DNA from: an uncultured Ruminococcus sp. | GTDB lineage: Bacteria > Bacillota > Clostridia > Oscillospirales > Acutalibacteraceae | Reading direction: 5' to 3' | DNA: 45,031 nt | Assembly (NCBI GenBank): GCA_902802985.1 | Contig: CADCOE010000035.1 | Span: 1 to 45,031 of the forward strand | Part shown: in pieces, positions 18,167-27,194 of the stretch | Layout of the letters: each line of letters starts with the position of its first letter | How positions within the stretch are numbered: position 1 is the first letter of the stretch | Notes under the pieces: generated by a model | Told to the model about the DNA's origin: nothing | Databases searched by the model: none | Seen by the model: the letters and a program-made list of their open reading frames with translations, nothing else | Made by a program: the position numbers and the translations under genes

Positions 18167-18622
18167 ATGGCTATGAATATCACACAACAGGAATATTCGT
18201 TAATGGTCAAAAAAGCTTCACCCAAAAGCAAACTATGGAAAGATTGTATTGGTGCTTTTATTTCAGGCGGAATAATCTGTACGATCGGTCAGGCACTCAA
18301 CGACACCTATCAATACACTGCTGGTTTTGATATTAAGGACGCACGTTGTATGACAAGTATCACACTCGTGTTTTTGAGTGCTGTATTTACAGCGTTCAGC
18401 TGGTACGACAATCTCGCAAAATTTTCGGGTGCCGGCACACTTGTCCCCATCACAGGTTTTGCCAATGCTGTAGTTTCTCCCGCCATTGAGTTCAAACGGG
18501 AAGGACTGGTTACAGGACTGGGCGCCAAAATGTTTATTATTGCCGGACCTGTCATCGTTTACGGTATTTTAAGTTCCTGTGCTTATGGACTAATACTATG
18601 TACACTGAAATTTCTGACATAA
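18167..18622 (+). CDS. spoVAC: Stage V sporulation protein AC
   Basis: A 151-residue SpoVAC from ATG 18167 (AAGGA 5 nt upstream; an in-frame ATG at 18137 is the alternative). It is a small membrane protein with about four transmembrane segments. Recognisable blocks are PKSKLWKDCIGAFISGGIICTIGQ, WYDNLAKFSGAGTLVPITGFANAV and the AIEFKREGLVTGLGAKMF segment. SpoVA proteins form the spore inner-membrane channel for dipicolinic acid uptake and release. Normally spoVAC is followed by spoVAD and spoVAE; here a terminator follows directly. This implies a spore former, with expression expected in the forespore. Confidence 0.92.
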   Translation: MAMNITQQEYSLMVKKASPKSKLWKDCIGAFISGGIICTIGQALNDTYQYTAGFDIKDARCMTSITLVFLSAVFTAFSWYDNLAKFSGAGTLVPITGFANAVVSPAIEFKREGLVTGLGAKMFIIAGPVIVYGILSSCAYGLILCTLKFLT

Positions 18623-18634
18623 TAAGACAATCAG

Positions 18635-18674
18635 CGGAGAAATTCTGTCCAAAAGCAGTTTTTCTCCGTTTTTT
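18635..18674 (+). terminator. Terminator of spoVAC
   Basis: CGGAGAAA and TTTCTCCG arms, with an inner CTG/CAG pairing, followed by TTTTTT at 18669-18674. Confidence 0.85.
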
Positions 18675-18722
18675 CACCAAAAACTAATTTCTAACAAAAT
18701 TTACATTTTGATATTGTTTTAC

Positions 18723-18751
18723 TTGTAAATTTCGTGCAAATGTGTTATGAT
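18723..18751 (+). promoter_or_regulatory. Sigma-A promoter of the flavin reductase-rubredoxin gene
   Basis: -35 TTGTAA (18723-18728), 17-bp spacer, -10 TATGAT (18746-18751), with an extended -10 TGT directly before it. The ATG follows 33 bp after the -10. Confidence 0.75.
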
Positions 18752-18783
18752 AAGGATAATATTTCCGAGAGGAGAAAAATTGA

Positions 18784-19431
18784 ATGGATAAAAATATCTT
18801 GACATCGCTGTCATACGGTATGTTTGCTCTGGGAACAAAAGGAGAAAAAATCCCTAATGCCTGCATCGTCAATACGGTTATGCAGATCTCATCCTATCCG
18901 ATGACGATAGCGGTAAGCGTTAACCACAGCAACTACACCAATGAATGTATTAAAAAGACAGGAGAGTTTACCGTCAGTGTTCTTTCCGAAAATACTTCGG
19001 GTGCCGTAATAGGTGCTCTCGGATTTACATCCGGACGTGACGGAAACAAGCTGGAAAACGTCAGACATAAAATTCTTCGGGAAGGTGCCCCTGTCATTCA
19101 GGAGGACATCTGCTGCTGGTTTTTATGCAAGGTCGTCAATATGGTGGAAACCGTTACACATACCATTTTTATTGCAGAGCCTGTTGCAGGAAGCGAGTCT
19201 GTCAAAGGCAAGCCGATGACATATGATTTTTACAAAACCGTTATCAAAGGCAAATCGCCCAAATATGCTCCCACGTTTATTGCAGAAAAAGAGGACGAAA
19301 ACGACAAATACATATGCACCATCTGTAAATATGAGTACAATGATCCGTTAATTCCTTTTGAAGAACTTCCCGATGATTGGGTATGCCCTATTTGCGGTGC
19401 TCCCAAATCCGTTTTTAAAAAGCTTGAATAA
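18784..19431 (+). CDS. Flavin reductase-rubredoxin fusion (high-molecular-weight rubredoxin type)
   Basis: A 215-residue fusion. Residues 1-155 are a flavin-reductase-like FMN-binding domain ([23 protein letters not shown], the usual start of this family). Residues about 170-215 are a rubredoxin with CTIC and CPICGAPKS supplying four Cys for one iron. Such fusions pass electrons from NAD(P)H to flavodiiron proteins or rubrerythrins and help anaerobes reduce oxygen or NO. No flavodiiron gene is adjacent, so the partner must be elsewhere. It has its own promoter and GGAG ribosome site. Confidence 0.92.
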   Translation: MDKNILTSLSYGMFALGTKGEKIPNACIVNTVMQISSYPMTIAVSVNHSNYTNECIKKTGEFTVSVLSENTSGAVIGALGFTSGRDGNKLENVRHKILREGAPVIQEDICCWFLCKVVNMVETVTHTIFIAEPVAGSESVKGKPMTYDFYKTVIKGKSPKYAPTFIAEKEDENDKYICTICKYEYNDPLIPFEELPDDWVCPICGAPKSVFKKLE

Positions 19432-19589
19432 CGTTCTCTTCATCTCCGTTTGCTATTGTATCACACCCCATTTAAAATGTCAAGGAAACTTGACAATGCG
19501 AAGCAATGCATCTGCTTCTGCGATAGCGAAAGCTTTCACAACAAAATCACAAAAATCACTCAAATGGAGTGACAGCGGCGGAATGTGAA
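19432..19589. other. Gene-free stretch with small hairpins
   Basis: No credible ORF. Short inverted repeats lie at CAAG/CTTG (19481-19492), GAAGCA/TGCTTC (about 19500-19518) and CACTC/GAGTG (about 19557-19571). None has a clear T run, so a terminator for the upstream gene is not evident. Confidence 0.4.
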
Positions 19590-19645
19590 TTGACATACAG
19601 AGAAAGATATGGTATTTTAATAATAATGCATACCAAACTAGTATG
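19590..19645 (+). promoter_or_regulatory. nadA promoter with inverted repeat at the start site
   Basis: -35 TTGACA (19590-19595), 17-bp spacer, -10 TATTTT (19613-19618). An inverted repeat CATAC-7-GTATG (19629-19645) covers the predicted first transcribed bases and is placed like an operator. The regulator is not known; it does not look like the NiaR site I remember. Confidence 0.55.
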
Positions 19646-19674
19646 TTTATGATAAAATGAATAGAGGAATGAAT

Positions 19675-20592
19675 ATGACCATTAAGGAAGTACAGAACGA
19701 AATTTTTCGTCTGAAAAAAGAAAATGATATTTGTATTCTGGCACACAGCTATCAGGCAAGGGAAATTATAGAAGTAGCAGATTTTTCAGGGGACTCTTAT
19801 GCTTTGAGCAAACTTGCCAAAACCGCACCTAACAGGACCGTTATTATGTGTGGTGTCCGTTTTATGGCTGAAACAGTCAAAATGCTTTCCCCCGATAAGA
19901 AAGTAATTCTTTCCCACCCTGATGCAGGCTGTCCGATGGCAGAACAAATGGATGTTGATTTCATTAGCCAAATGAAGGAAATGTACCCCGATTATACGGT
20001 TGTGGCTTACATCAACACTACAACGGCACTAAAAACGGTATGTGATGTTTGTGTCACCTCCTCGTCAGCGGTCAAAATCGTTAAGCAGCTTGAAAACAAT
20101 AATATTTTGTTTGTTCCGGACTGCAATCTGGGAGCATTTGTACAGAAACAAATCCCCGAAAAAAATATCAAACTCGTACAAGGCGGATGTCCTACTCACG
20201 CAGCGATCACAGAAAAGGAAGCTCAAAAAGCAAAAGCTGACCATCCCAATGCTCTGCTGCTGGTTCATCCGGAATGTCGTCCCGCTGTTTCGGAAATGGC
20301 AGATTATGTTGGTTCTACCTCGGGCATTATGGATTATGCTGTCAACAGTGATCAAAAAGAGTTTATTATTGGCACCGAAAACAGTATTGCCGAACATTTG
20401 CAATATTTGTGTCCCGATAAACGTTTCTATGCTTTGTCTAAGGAACTGATTTGCCCGAATATGAAGCTGACAACGCTTGTTGACGTTCTTAATTGCTGTA
20501 AGGGTGTCGGAGGCGATGAAATTTTGCTGGAACCGGAAATGATCGAAAAAGCCAGAAAATGTATTGATGCAATGATTGCCTTGGGCGGCTGA
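19675..20592 (+). CDS. nadA: Quinolinate synthase NadA
   Basis: A 305-residue NadA, standard length. ATG 19675 is chosen because GAGGA lies 6 nt before it; ATGs at 19657 and 19669 are badly spaced. It condenses iminoaspartate with dihydroxyacetone phosphate to quinolinate in de novo NAD synthesis, using a [4Fe-4S] cluster. Visible are the Cys motifs MCGVRFMAE, HPECRP and CPNMKLTTL, plus the repeated CPxxA-like segments (SHPDAGCPMAEQ, GGCPTHAAI). The usual partners nadB and nadC are not adjacent. Confidence 0.95.
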   Translation: MTIKEVQNEIFRLKKENDICILAHSYQAREIIEVADFSGDSYALSKLAKTAPNRTVIMCGVRFMAETVKMLSPDKKVILSHPDAGCPMAEQMDVDFISQMKEMYPDYTVVAYINTTTALKTVCDVCVTSSSAVKIVKQLENNNILFVPDCNLGAFVQKQIPEKNIKLVQGGCPTHAAITEKEAQKAKADHPNALLLVHPECRPAVSEMADYVGSTSGIMDYAVNSDQKEFIIGTENSIAEHLQYLCPDKRFYALSKELICPNMKLTTLVDVLNCCKGVGGDEILLEPEMIEKARKCIDAMIALGG

Positions 20593-20622
20593 CGCCCCAC
20601 ATATTTTATGAAACATAAAACG

Positions 20623-20663
20623 ATCCCCCGATGTATCGACTCAAGGTACGTCGGGGGATTTTT
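20623..20663. terminator. Bidirectional terminator between nadA and mnmA
   Basis: A strong hairpin: ATCCCCCGA and TCGGGGGAT arms (20623-20631 and 20651-20659) with further pairing inside, then TTTTT. nadA and mnmA converge here. Confidence 0.88.
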
Positions 20664-20682
20664 GAAGAGATGATATACATCA

Positions 20683-21780
20683 TCAAAGATAAAGTTTTTC
20701 TTCCGGTATGCAGGTACCGCCGCCAAGAAGAATATCCTCACGATAACAAACAAGTGCCTGACCGTAAGTAATGGCACGCTGGGGTTTATCAAAAATCACT
20801 TTGATATTGCCGTTATCCAACGGGTAAAGCGTAGCAGGCTGTTCCTTTTGATTGTACCGTACTCGTGCATTGACACGCATCGGTTTGGCAGGGGCATCAA
20901 CAGAAACCCAGTTCACATCATTAGCGTATGCCGTATCGGTAAACAAGTCCTCATCAGATCCAAGCGTGATAGTGTTATTCTTTACATCTTTTGAAATCAC
21001 ATAAGCAGGTTTTCCCAACGCTACACCAAGCCCTTTCCGCTGTCCTACTGTGTAGCGGATCATACCGCTGTGTTCTCCCAAAACATTGCCTTCCTTATCA
21101 ATAAATGCTCCTCGTGGAAATGTTTTACCCGTATAGCCTTCAATAAATTTAGCATAATTTCCATCGGGAACAAAGCAAATATCCTGACTGTCTGGTTTGG
21201 ACGCATTGATCAGCTGATATTGCTCTGCAATTTCCCGAGTATGCTCTTTAGTGATCTCTCCTATCGGAAACAGCGTTTTGGCAAGTTGATGCTGAGTCAT
21301 TCCATACAAAACATAACTTTGGTCTTTTGATGGATCAATTCCCTTTCGGATAATATATCGTCCTGTTTGTTCGTCATAGCTGCGCCGCACATAATGACCG
21401 GTAGCGATATAGTCCATTCCCAGAAGTTCCGCCCGTTTGAGCAATGCGTCAAATTTAATGAAACGGTTACAGTCAATACAGGGATTAGGCGTCAGCCCGT
21501 TAATATAACATTGATTAAATTTGTCGATCACACATTCCTTGAACCTGTCACCAAAATTATAAACATAATGTTCAAAACCAAGCTTGCTTGCCACATAACG
21601 TGCATCTTCCACATCATCAAGCGAACAACAGCTTTTGTGCTTGTCCAGCTGAATATCTTCATTGGTAAAAAGCCGCATAGTGGCACCGATCACATCATAT
21701 TCATCCATTAATAGAACGGCAGCAACCGAGCTGTCTACCCCGCCGCTCATTGCTACTAATACCTTTTTTTTGTCACTCAT
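20683..21780 (-). CDS. mnmA: tRNA-uridine 2-sulfurtransferase MnmA
   Basis: A 365-residue MnmA from ATG 21780 (GGGGAG 8 nt upstream). The PP-loop is VAMSGGVDSSVAA at about 7-19. Catalytic Cys segments are NPCIDCN and SQDICFV, with GHYVRR, KDQSYVLYGM and TVGQRKGLG all as in the family. It puts the 2-thio group on wobble U34 of Lys, Glu and Gln tRNAs with sulfur from a cysteine desulfurase. The start overlaps the end of the YqiA-like gene by 8 bp, so the two are co-transcribed. Confidence 0.96.
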   Translation of the reverse strand: MSDKKKVLVAMSGGVDSSVAAVLLMDEYDVIGATMRLFTNEDIQLDKHKSCCSLDDVEDARYVASKLGFEHYVYNFGDRFKECVIDKFNQCYINGLTPNPCIDCNRFIKFDALLKRAELLGMDYIATGHYVRRSYDEQTGRYIIRKGIDPSKDQSYVLYGMTQHQLAKTLFPIGEITKEHTREIAEQYQLINASKPDSQDICFVPDGNYAKFIEGYTGKTFPRGAFIDKEGNVLGEHSGMIRYTVGQRKGLGVALGKPAYVISKDVKNNTITLGSDEDLFTDTAYANDVNWVSVDAPAKPMRVNARVRYNQKEQPATLYPLDNGNIKVIFDKPQRAITYGQALVCYREDILLGGGTCIPEEKLYL

Positions 21781-22321
21781 TTTTGTTGCTCCCCGTAAAA
21801 ATTTGCTGTCCATATTCGTAAATAATTTCTTCCAAAGGAAGTGTTTCTCCACTGTGCTTTCCACCATTGATCACGAAATATCTTTCGTTTTCCAGCAATG
21901 CTTTGGTATAGTCGTGAGTATCAACTACTTCATCTTCGGAGCCGACCACTGTGGATACAATCTCTCTATCAATTTGTGCCAGATTGCCGAACAGTTCTGT
22001 AAATTCTCGGACTGCTTTGTCGTAACGATGACCGAGCTTCGGTATCGTCCAAAATGGCAGCAAACACGGATTGATAAACATTGTGGGACAATGCTCAGCA
22101 ATACAGATCAATGCCGCAAAAAATCCTCCCAAGCTGGTACCGACCAAAGCCGTACAGCCACTTTGACGATATTCCTCATACAGTTTGCTGTACAATGCTT
22201 TGGGGGTATAGGCATCATAATCAAGTTGTAAGGATACAACCTCATAGCCACACTTTGTCAGAGCCATATATGCCGCATTATGAGCTGTTCCTTGATAGCC
22301 GTGTATATTAAATATCTTCAT
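21773..22321 (-). CDS. YqiA-like alpha/beta hydrolase
   Basis: A 182-residue protein from ATG 22321 (GAGGAAGGA upstream; ATG 22330 directly touches that site). FNIHGYQGT at the N-terminus and the nucleophile elbow LVGTSLGGFFA (Ser near residue 67) are typical of the YqiA/UPF0227 esterase-like family. A late Asp (VGSEDEVVD) and His (GGKHSGE) complete a plausible triad. It should be a small cytoplasmic esterase with unknown substrate. It overlaps mnmA. Confidence 0.8.
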   Translation of the reverse strand: MKIFNIHGYQGTAHNAAYMALTKCGYEVVSLQLDYDAYTPKALYSKLYEEYRQSGCTALVGTSLGGFFAALICIAEHCPTMFINPCLLPFWTIPKLGHRYDKAVREFTELFGNLAQIDREIVSTVVGSEDEVVDTHDYTKALLENERYFVINGGKHSGETLPLEEIIYEYGQQIFTGSNKNE

Positions 22322-22449
22322 TGCAAACATTCCTTCCTCGTGTTATTTTGAACGCATCCTCTGCATCGCTCGATAATAGCGGTATCGACAAGTTTTACTG
22401 TATGTAAACACAATAGCTGCCGGTATTATTATTGGGATGGGTGGATCAA

Positions 22450-23151
22450 TTATACGTTGATCACATCCCACGGTGTAAGCATACCGAGAATACGTCCGCC
22501 GAATGATCCATTATCGGTAATAAAAACAACTGCCAGTCGTCTGTTTCGCTGCATTTTTTTGTTAAACTCGTTCTTTATCTCAAAAAGTGTTGCATTTTCC
22601 GAAAAAAAACAGAAACGTTCATTTTCGTGTTTGTCGGGCGGCAGCAGCTCCGCAAAATCACCGATAAGCATATCATCACTCAGACTTGACATACCGGTAT
22701 GGAGAGCATAGGTAAATATAGTATTCATACTGAATACTCCCACAAACTCGCCTTGGTCGATGACAGGAACGTGAGAAAATCCCAATCGCTGCATTTTCCG
22801 CATCACGATCTGTGCCTTTTGAGTAGGAGAGGTCTTTAATATATCAGTATAAAGTGTCGCAAAATGGATTGCCTTAGGAGGCTGCTTAATGTACTGCGTT
22901 ACCTCTTTCAGAAATTCCGTCATCGAGGAGGAGGGAACGATGATCGGCTCTCCGTCAAACTCAGCATGATGGGTCAGCAGATTTCGTATTTCACGGCACA
23001 AATTCAGTCGTTCTTTATAATTTTTCCCCTCTTTGTCATTAATAAAACGTACAATGGGACTGCCGAATGTTTTGTCATCGATATTGTATTTTCGGCAAAG
23101 TTCCTCTTCCAAAAGACGGTAACAATCGAGAAATTCTTCTGCTTTGTCCAT
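22450..23151 (-). CDS. CBS-domain protein with HEPN-like N-terminus
   Basis: A 233-residue protein. The C-terminal part (about 105-233) is a CBS pair: QIVMRKMQRLGFSHVPVIDQGEFVGVFS and the second repeat ending GGRILGMLTPWDVINV. CBS pairs bind adenine nucleotides and act as energy or ligand sensors. The N-terminal 100 residues are helical and contain CREIRNLLTHH, the Arg-x4-His arrangement seen in HEPN-type helical domains. Whether it is catalytic is unknown. It lies 57 bp after the ABC-F gene, in the same direction. The CBS call is firm; the HEPN call is tentative. Confidence 0.78.
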   Translation of the reverse strand: MDKAEEFLDCYRLLEEELCRKYNIDDKTFGSPIVRFINDKEGKNYKERLNLCREIRNLLTHHAEFDGEPIIVPSSSMTEFLKEVTQYIKQPPKAIHFATLYTDILKTSPTQKAQIVMRKMQRLGFSHVPVIDQGEFVGVFSMNTIFTYALHTGMSSLSDDMLIGDFAELLPPDKHENERFCFFSENATLFEIKNEFNKKMQRNRRLAVVFITDNGSFGGRILGMLTPWDVINV

Positions 23152-23208
23152 AAATACACTCCCTTTTCGTTGACAGTTATGCTAATTGACGGTTCTGATG
23201 TTTTTGCA

Positions 23209-24813
23209 TTAATCGTTCATCTGATATTTTTCGGCAATATATTCATCATAGCTTCGGGTAATATCCTTGATGCCGTCTTTCTCGATGACAATAATACGGT
23301 TAGCCACAGTTGAGATAAATTCGTGGTCGTGTGATGTAAACAATACCACACCCTTAAAATTTTGCAGACCTTTGTTGACAGCAGTAATAGATTCCAGATC
23401 CAGATGGTTAGTAGGTTGATCAAGTACCAGACAGTTAGCACCAAACATCATCATCCGTGACAGCATACATCGAACTTTTTCACCGCCCGAAAGGACCTTG
23501 ACCGCTTTAAACACATCATCTCCCGAAAACAACATTCTTCCCAAAAAGCCACGCAAATACGTATCAGTATTATCGTTGCCTCTGACATATTGACGCAGCC
23601 AGTCGATGATAGACATATCATTGCCCTCAAAAAATGCCGTATTGTCCTTTGGAAAATAGGATTGCGATGTACTGATACCCCACTTATACATACCCTCATC
23701 CGGTTCCAGATGGCCCATCAGTATCTCAAACAGTGTAGTAACAGCAATTTCATTATCACAGAGAAATGCCACCTTATCTGTACGCTCAATACGGAAAGAA
23801 AGATGATCCAGTACCTTTTCTCCGTCAACGGTTTTAGAAAGATTTTCAACAGTTAAGACTTCCTTGCCCACTTCTCTGTCCATCGTAAATCCTACAAACG
23901 GATAGCGTCGGCTGGAAGCCGGCATTTCCTCCACCGAGAGTTTATCCAGCAATTTTCTTCTGGAGGTAGCCTGTTTGGATTTGGATTTATTAGCAGAAAA
24001 TCTCTGAATAAAGCTCTGCAATTCTTTGATTTTTTCTTCGGTTTTTTTGTTCTGCTGTTTGATCATCGCCTGCATCATCTGAGATGATTCATACCAGAAC
24101 TCATAGTTTCCGACATACATTTTGATTTTATTGTAATCAATATCCACCATATGAGTACATACGGTATTCAGAAAATGGCGATCGTGTGATACTACAATGA
24201 CAGTACCTTGATAATCGAGAATAAAGTCTTCCAACCAGGCGATTGCCTTAATGTCAAGATTGTTGGTCGGCTCGTCAAGCAGAATAATTTCAGGATTACC
24301 GAACAATGCTTGTGCCAGCAATATTTTGACCTTTTCATTGCCTGCCAGTGAACCCATTGTCATATACAGCAGATCCTCCGGCAGACCGAGTCCTTGAATG
24401 AGCTTTGAAGCATCACTTTCCGCTTCCCAGCCATTCATTTCGGCAAATTCGGCTTCCAGTTCAGAAGCACGAATGCCATCCTCTTCAGAAAAATCTTCTT
24501 TCATATAAATGGCATCTTTTTCTTTCATTATATCATACAGCTTTTTGTTGCCGTAAATGACTGTATCAAGTACCGTATAATCATCAAATGCAAAATGATC
24601 CTGCTTGAGTACAGACATTCTGGTATTTTCGGGAATAATGATTTCTCCCTTGGTTGGTTCGAGATCACCCGAAAGCACTTTCAAAAATGTTGATTTACCT
24701 GCACCATTCGCACCGATAATACCGTAGCAGTTACCGTCGGTAAATTTAAGATTGACCTCAGAAAACAGCGGTGTTCCGCTGAAATTCACAGATACATTAG
24801 ATACTGTTATCAT
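23209..24813 (-). CDS. ABC-F ATPase, YkpA/YbiT-like
   Basis: A 534-residue soluble protein with two ABC domains and no membrane segments, as in ABC-F translation factors. NBD1 has a good Walker A (IGANGAGKST, about 33-42) and Walker B LLDEPTNNLD, but a weak signature (LAGNEKVK instead of LSGGEK). A basic linker (about 245-305) matches the ABC-F P-site interaction region. NBD2 has a degenerate P-loop (LCDNEIAVTT) but an intact LSGGEKVR signature and LDQPTNHLDLES. I remember the same pattern in relatives, so it may be normal for this subfamily. The likely role is on the ribosome; nothing shows drug resistance. Confidence 0.88.
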   Translation of the reverse strand: MITVSNVSVNFSGTPLFSEVNLKFTDGNCYGIIGANGAGKSTFLKVLSGDLEPTKGEIIIPENTRMSVLKQDHFAFDDYTVLDTVIYGNKKLYDIMKEKDAIYMKEDFSEEDGIRASELEAEFAEMNGWEAESDASKLIQGLGLPEDLLYMTMGSLAGNEKVKILLAQALFGNPEIILLDEPTNNLDIKAIAWLEDFILDYQGTVIVVSHDRHFLNTVCTHMVDIDYNKIKMYVGNYEFWYESSQMMQAMIKQQNKKTEEKIKELQSFIQRFSANKSKSKQATSRRKLLDKLSVEEMPASSRRYPFVGFTMDREVGKEVLTVENLSKTVDGEKVLDHLSFRIERTDKVAFLCDNEIAVTTLFEILMGHLEPDEGMYKWGISTSQSYFPKDNTAFFEGNDMSIIDWLRQYVRGNDNTDTYLRGFLGRMLFSGDDVFKAVKVLSGGEKVRCMLSRMMMFGANCLVLDQPTNHLDLESITAVNKGLQNFKGVVLFTSHDHEFISTVANRIIVIEKDGIKDITRSYDEYIAEKYQMND

Positions 24814-24854
24814 AAATGCGATTTCCTTTCTTTTTTCTCAATATACAAGCTGCC

Positions 24855-25361
24855 TTAAATGCTTTCATCAGGATATTCTCTGAGTTTGCCGTGCGTCAGC
24901 AATGCGGGATAATCCCATTGACGAAGTATCTCATAGGCAGCGATCGCTACGGAATTGGATAAATTGAGACTTCTTGCATCGCTGATCATCGGAATACGTA
25001 CCGTTGTATCAAGGTGATCGTGAAGAAGCTTTTCCGGCAATCCCTTTGTTTCTTTACCGAATACAATATATGCCTGATCGGGATATTGAATATCCGTATA
25101 CTTTTGCGATGCCTTGGTGGAAAAATAATAATACGTTCCGCCTTTAGTTCGCTCAAAGAAATCTTCCAGATTTTCGTAGTAGGTAATATCAAGCAGATAC
25201 CAATAATCCAGTCCTGCTCTTTTCAGTTTTTTGTCATCAATTTCAAAGCCCATTGGCTTTACAATATGAAGTTTTGCCCCGGTTGCCGCACAAGTACGGG
25301 CAATATTGCCTGTATTTTGCGGTATTTCGGGTTCCACCAATACAATATTTAACTCTTTCAT
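24855..25361 (-). CDS. trmL: tRNA 2'-O-methyltransferase TrmL
   Basis: A 168-residue minimal SPOUT methyltransferase. It starts LNIVLVEPEIPQNTGNIARTCAATGA and ends with the knotted cofactor site YIVFGKETKGLP, VRIPM and SLNLSNSVAIAAYEILRQ. TrmL methylates the 2'-O of the wobble base (C34 or cmnm5U34) of leucine tRNAs. It is upstream of the ABC-F gene by 41 bp, in a run of translation-related genes ending with mnmA. Confidence 0.95.
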   Translation of the reverse strand: MKELNIVLVEPEIPQNTGNIARTCAATGAKLHIVKPMGFEIDDKKLKRAGLDYWYLLDITYYENLEDFFERTKGGTYYYFSTKASQKYTDIQYPDQAYIVFGKETKGLPEKLLHDHLDTTVRIPMISDARSLNLSNSVAIAAYEILRQWDYPALLTHGKLREYPDESI

Positions 25362-25420
25362 TGTTCCTCACTTTTGTTATGAATTGATCGAAGATTTTCT
25401 GTACGACAGCTGCATTACAC

Positions 25421-25454
25421 AAAAAGGAGAAAATCCGATTGATGAATTTTCTCC
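25421..25454 (-). terminator. Terminator of the fab/acc operon
   Basis: On the minus strand GGAGAAAAT (25454-25446) pairs with ATTTTCTCC (25434-25426), followed by TTTTT. It is 26 bp after the accA stop. Confidence 0.87.
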
Positions 25455-25479
25455 GCTGATGACAGTATTTGGTTGGAAA

Positions 25480-26250
25480 TCAGTACTTTCTGAAACGGTT
25501 GTAACGTGCTTCGACCAGTTTATCAGGCTCGATTGCCATTTTCTTGTCAAGAGTTTCGGCAATGAGATTTTTCAAACTATCAAACAGTTTACTGTCAACA
25601 TCCTTTGGTTCACGGATAATTCGCTCTATCACACCAAGCTTGAACAGATCCTGTGAAGTCAACTTCAAGCATTCGGATGCTTCTGCGGTTTTGGAAGAGT
25701 CCTTCCACAGAATACTGGCACAGCCCTCGGGTGAAATAACGGAATAAATCGCATTTTCCAGCATCCATATTTCGTCCGAAACCGCCAATGCCAACGCTCC
25801 TCCACTGCCGCCTTCTCCGATAAAGATAGACAATATCGGAGTTTGGAGCGTCATCATCTCCATCAGGTTTTCAGCGATTGCCTGTCCTTGTCCCCGTTCC
25901 TCGGCTCCGATACCGCAGTAAGCTCCTGCTGTATCCACAAAGCAAATCACCGGACGCCGGAATTTTTCTGCCTGTTTCATCAAACGCAGCGCTTTTCGAT
26001 AACCCTCCGGATGTGCCGAACCAAAATTACGATTCATACGTTCCTTCAGGTTGCGGCCTTTTTCCAGTCCGATAACGGTGACCGGTTTACCGTTGAGTTG
26101 TGCAATACCGCCGACAACCGCTTTGTCATCTGCAAAGCGTCGGTCACCGTGCAGTTCAAAAAAGCTGTCACCGAAAATACGGGTAATATAATCGATCGAA
26201 GTCGGACGATCGTTGGCTCTTGCCGCTGTCACGCAATCATACGCACTCAT
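25480..26250 (-). CDS. accA: Acetyl-CoA carboxylase carboxyltransferase alpha subunit
   Basis: A 256-residue AccA, shorter than the roughly 319 residues in E. coli, with the N-terminal helical region reduced. Core blocks are present: [48 protein letters not shown] segment [20 protein letters not shown], and [15 protein letters not shown]. With AccD it transfers CO2 from carboxybiotin to acetyl-CoA, giving malonyl-CoA. The ATG overlaps the accD stop (ATGA), so the two subunits are translationally coupled. It is the last gene of the operon. Confidence 0.96.
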   Translation of the reverse strand: MSAYDCVTAARANDRPTSIDYITRIFGDSFFELHGDRRFADDKAVVGGIAQLNGKPVTVIGLEKGRNLKERMNRNFGSAHPEGYRKALRLMKQAEKFRRPVICFVDTAGAYCGIGAEERGQGQAIAENLMEMMTLQTPILSIFIGEGGSGGALALAVSDEIWMLENAIYSVISPEGCASILWKDSSKTAEASECLKLTSQDLFKLGVIERIIREPKDVDSKLFDSLKNLIAETLDKKMAIEPDKLVEARYNRFRKY

Positions 26251-27152
26251 TTTTCCTCGCCCTCCTTTGTTTCCCCATCTTCCTCTATAATGGTTTCGCT
26301 GTGCAGTTCCAGCAGTCGGGACAAAGTCTGTTTCATATCCTTACGTTCGACAACGGCATCAACGAAACCTTTTTCCAACAAAAATTCCGCCGACTGAAAG
26401 TCCTTTGGCAGCTTCTGTCGGATTGTTTGCTCAATGACCCTTGGTCCGGCAAAACCGATCAATGCGTGAGGCTCTGACAAAATAATGTCCCCCTCCATAG
26501 CAAAGCTCGCCGTAACACCGCCTGTGGTCGGATCGGTCAATACCGTAATATATAACAGTCCCGCATCACTATGAAGCTTTACCGCACCACTGGTTTTTGC
26601 CATTTGCATCAAAGAAAGAATACCTTCCTGCATTCTGGCGCCGCCCGATACAGTAAAGATGATCACGGGCAGTCTGTGTTTTGTGGCATATTCAAAAGCA
26701 CGAGTAATTTTCTCGCCCGTCACCGTACCCATAGAACCCATCATAAACTGTGAGTTCATCACAGCGATCACGGTAGTATTACCACCGATTTTTGCCGTAC
26801 CCGTAATAACAGATTCATTTTCACCGCTGTTGATTTTAGCATTTTTCAGTTTTCGTGTATAATCGGGAAAATCAATGATATTGGTCGATGTCATATGCTC
26901 GTCCATTTCCACAAATGTTCCCTCGTCAACAGTCATTTCGATACGTTGTCTTGCGGCAATACGAAAATGATAGTTACATTTCGGACAAACCTTATGATTA
27001 TCCATCAGGTCGGAAGATAATATGACATTTTTGCAGACAGGGCATTTAATCCAAAGTTCTTCAGGAATATACGGATGATTTTCCGCAAATTCGCCCTGAT
27101 TTTCCAACTCATTTTTGGGTTTCAGAAAATTAAATATATCTTTAGTATTCAA
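26247..27152 (-). CDS. accD: Acetyl-CoA carboxylase carboxyltransferase beta subunit
   Basis: A 301-residue AccD. I prefer TTG 27152 as start (AGGTG 6 nt before it); an in-frame GTG at 27161 would add three residues but overlaps that ribosome site. The N-terminal zinc ribbon is visible as CPVC and CPKC. The crotonase-fold core follows: [50 protein letters not shown] and [12 protein letters not shown]. It forms the carboxyltransferase with AccA. Confidence 0.95.
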   Translation of the reverse strand: MNTKDIFNFLKPKNELENQGEFAENHPYIPEELWIKCPVCKNVILSSDLMDNHKVCPKCNYHFRIAARQRIEMTVDEGTFVEMDEHMTSTNIIDFPDYTRKLKNAKINSGENESVITGTAKIGGNTTVIAVMNSQFMMGSMGTVTGEKITRAFEYATKHRLPVIIFTVSGGARMQEGILSLMQMAKTSGAVKLHSDAGLLYITVLTDPTTGGVTASFAMEGDIILSEPHALIGFAGPRVIEQTIRQKLPKDFQSAEFLLEKGFVDAVVERKDMKQTLSRLLELHSETIIEEDGETKEGEEK

Positions 27153-27194
27153 CGTATACACCTGACCATTCTATTTATATTCATCACTGTAGGG

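Noticed and set aside
22450..23151. Annotation as IMP dehydrogenase or a magnesium transporter because of the CBS pair
   Set aside because: It has no TIM-barrel and no membrane segments. It is only a helical domain plus CBS pair.
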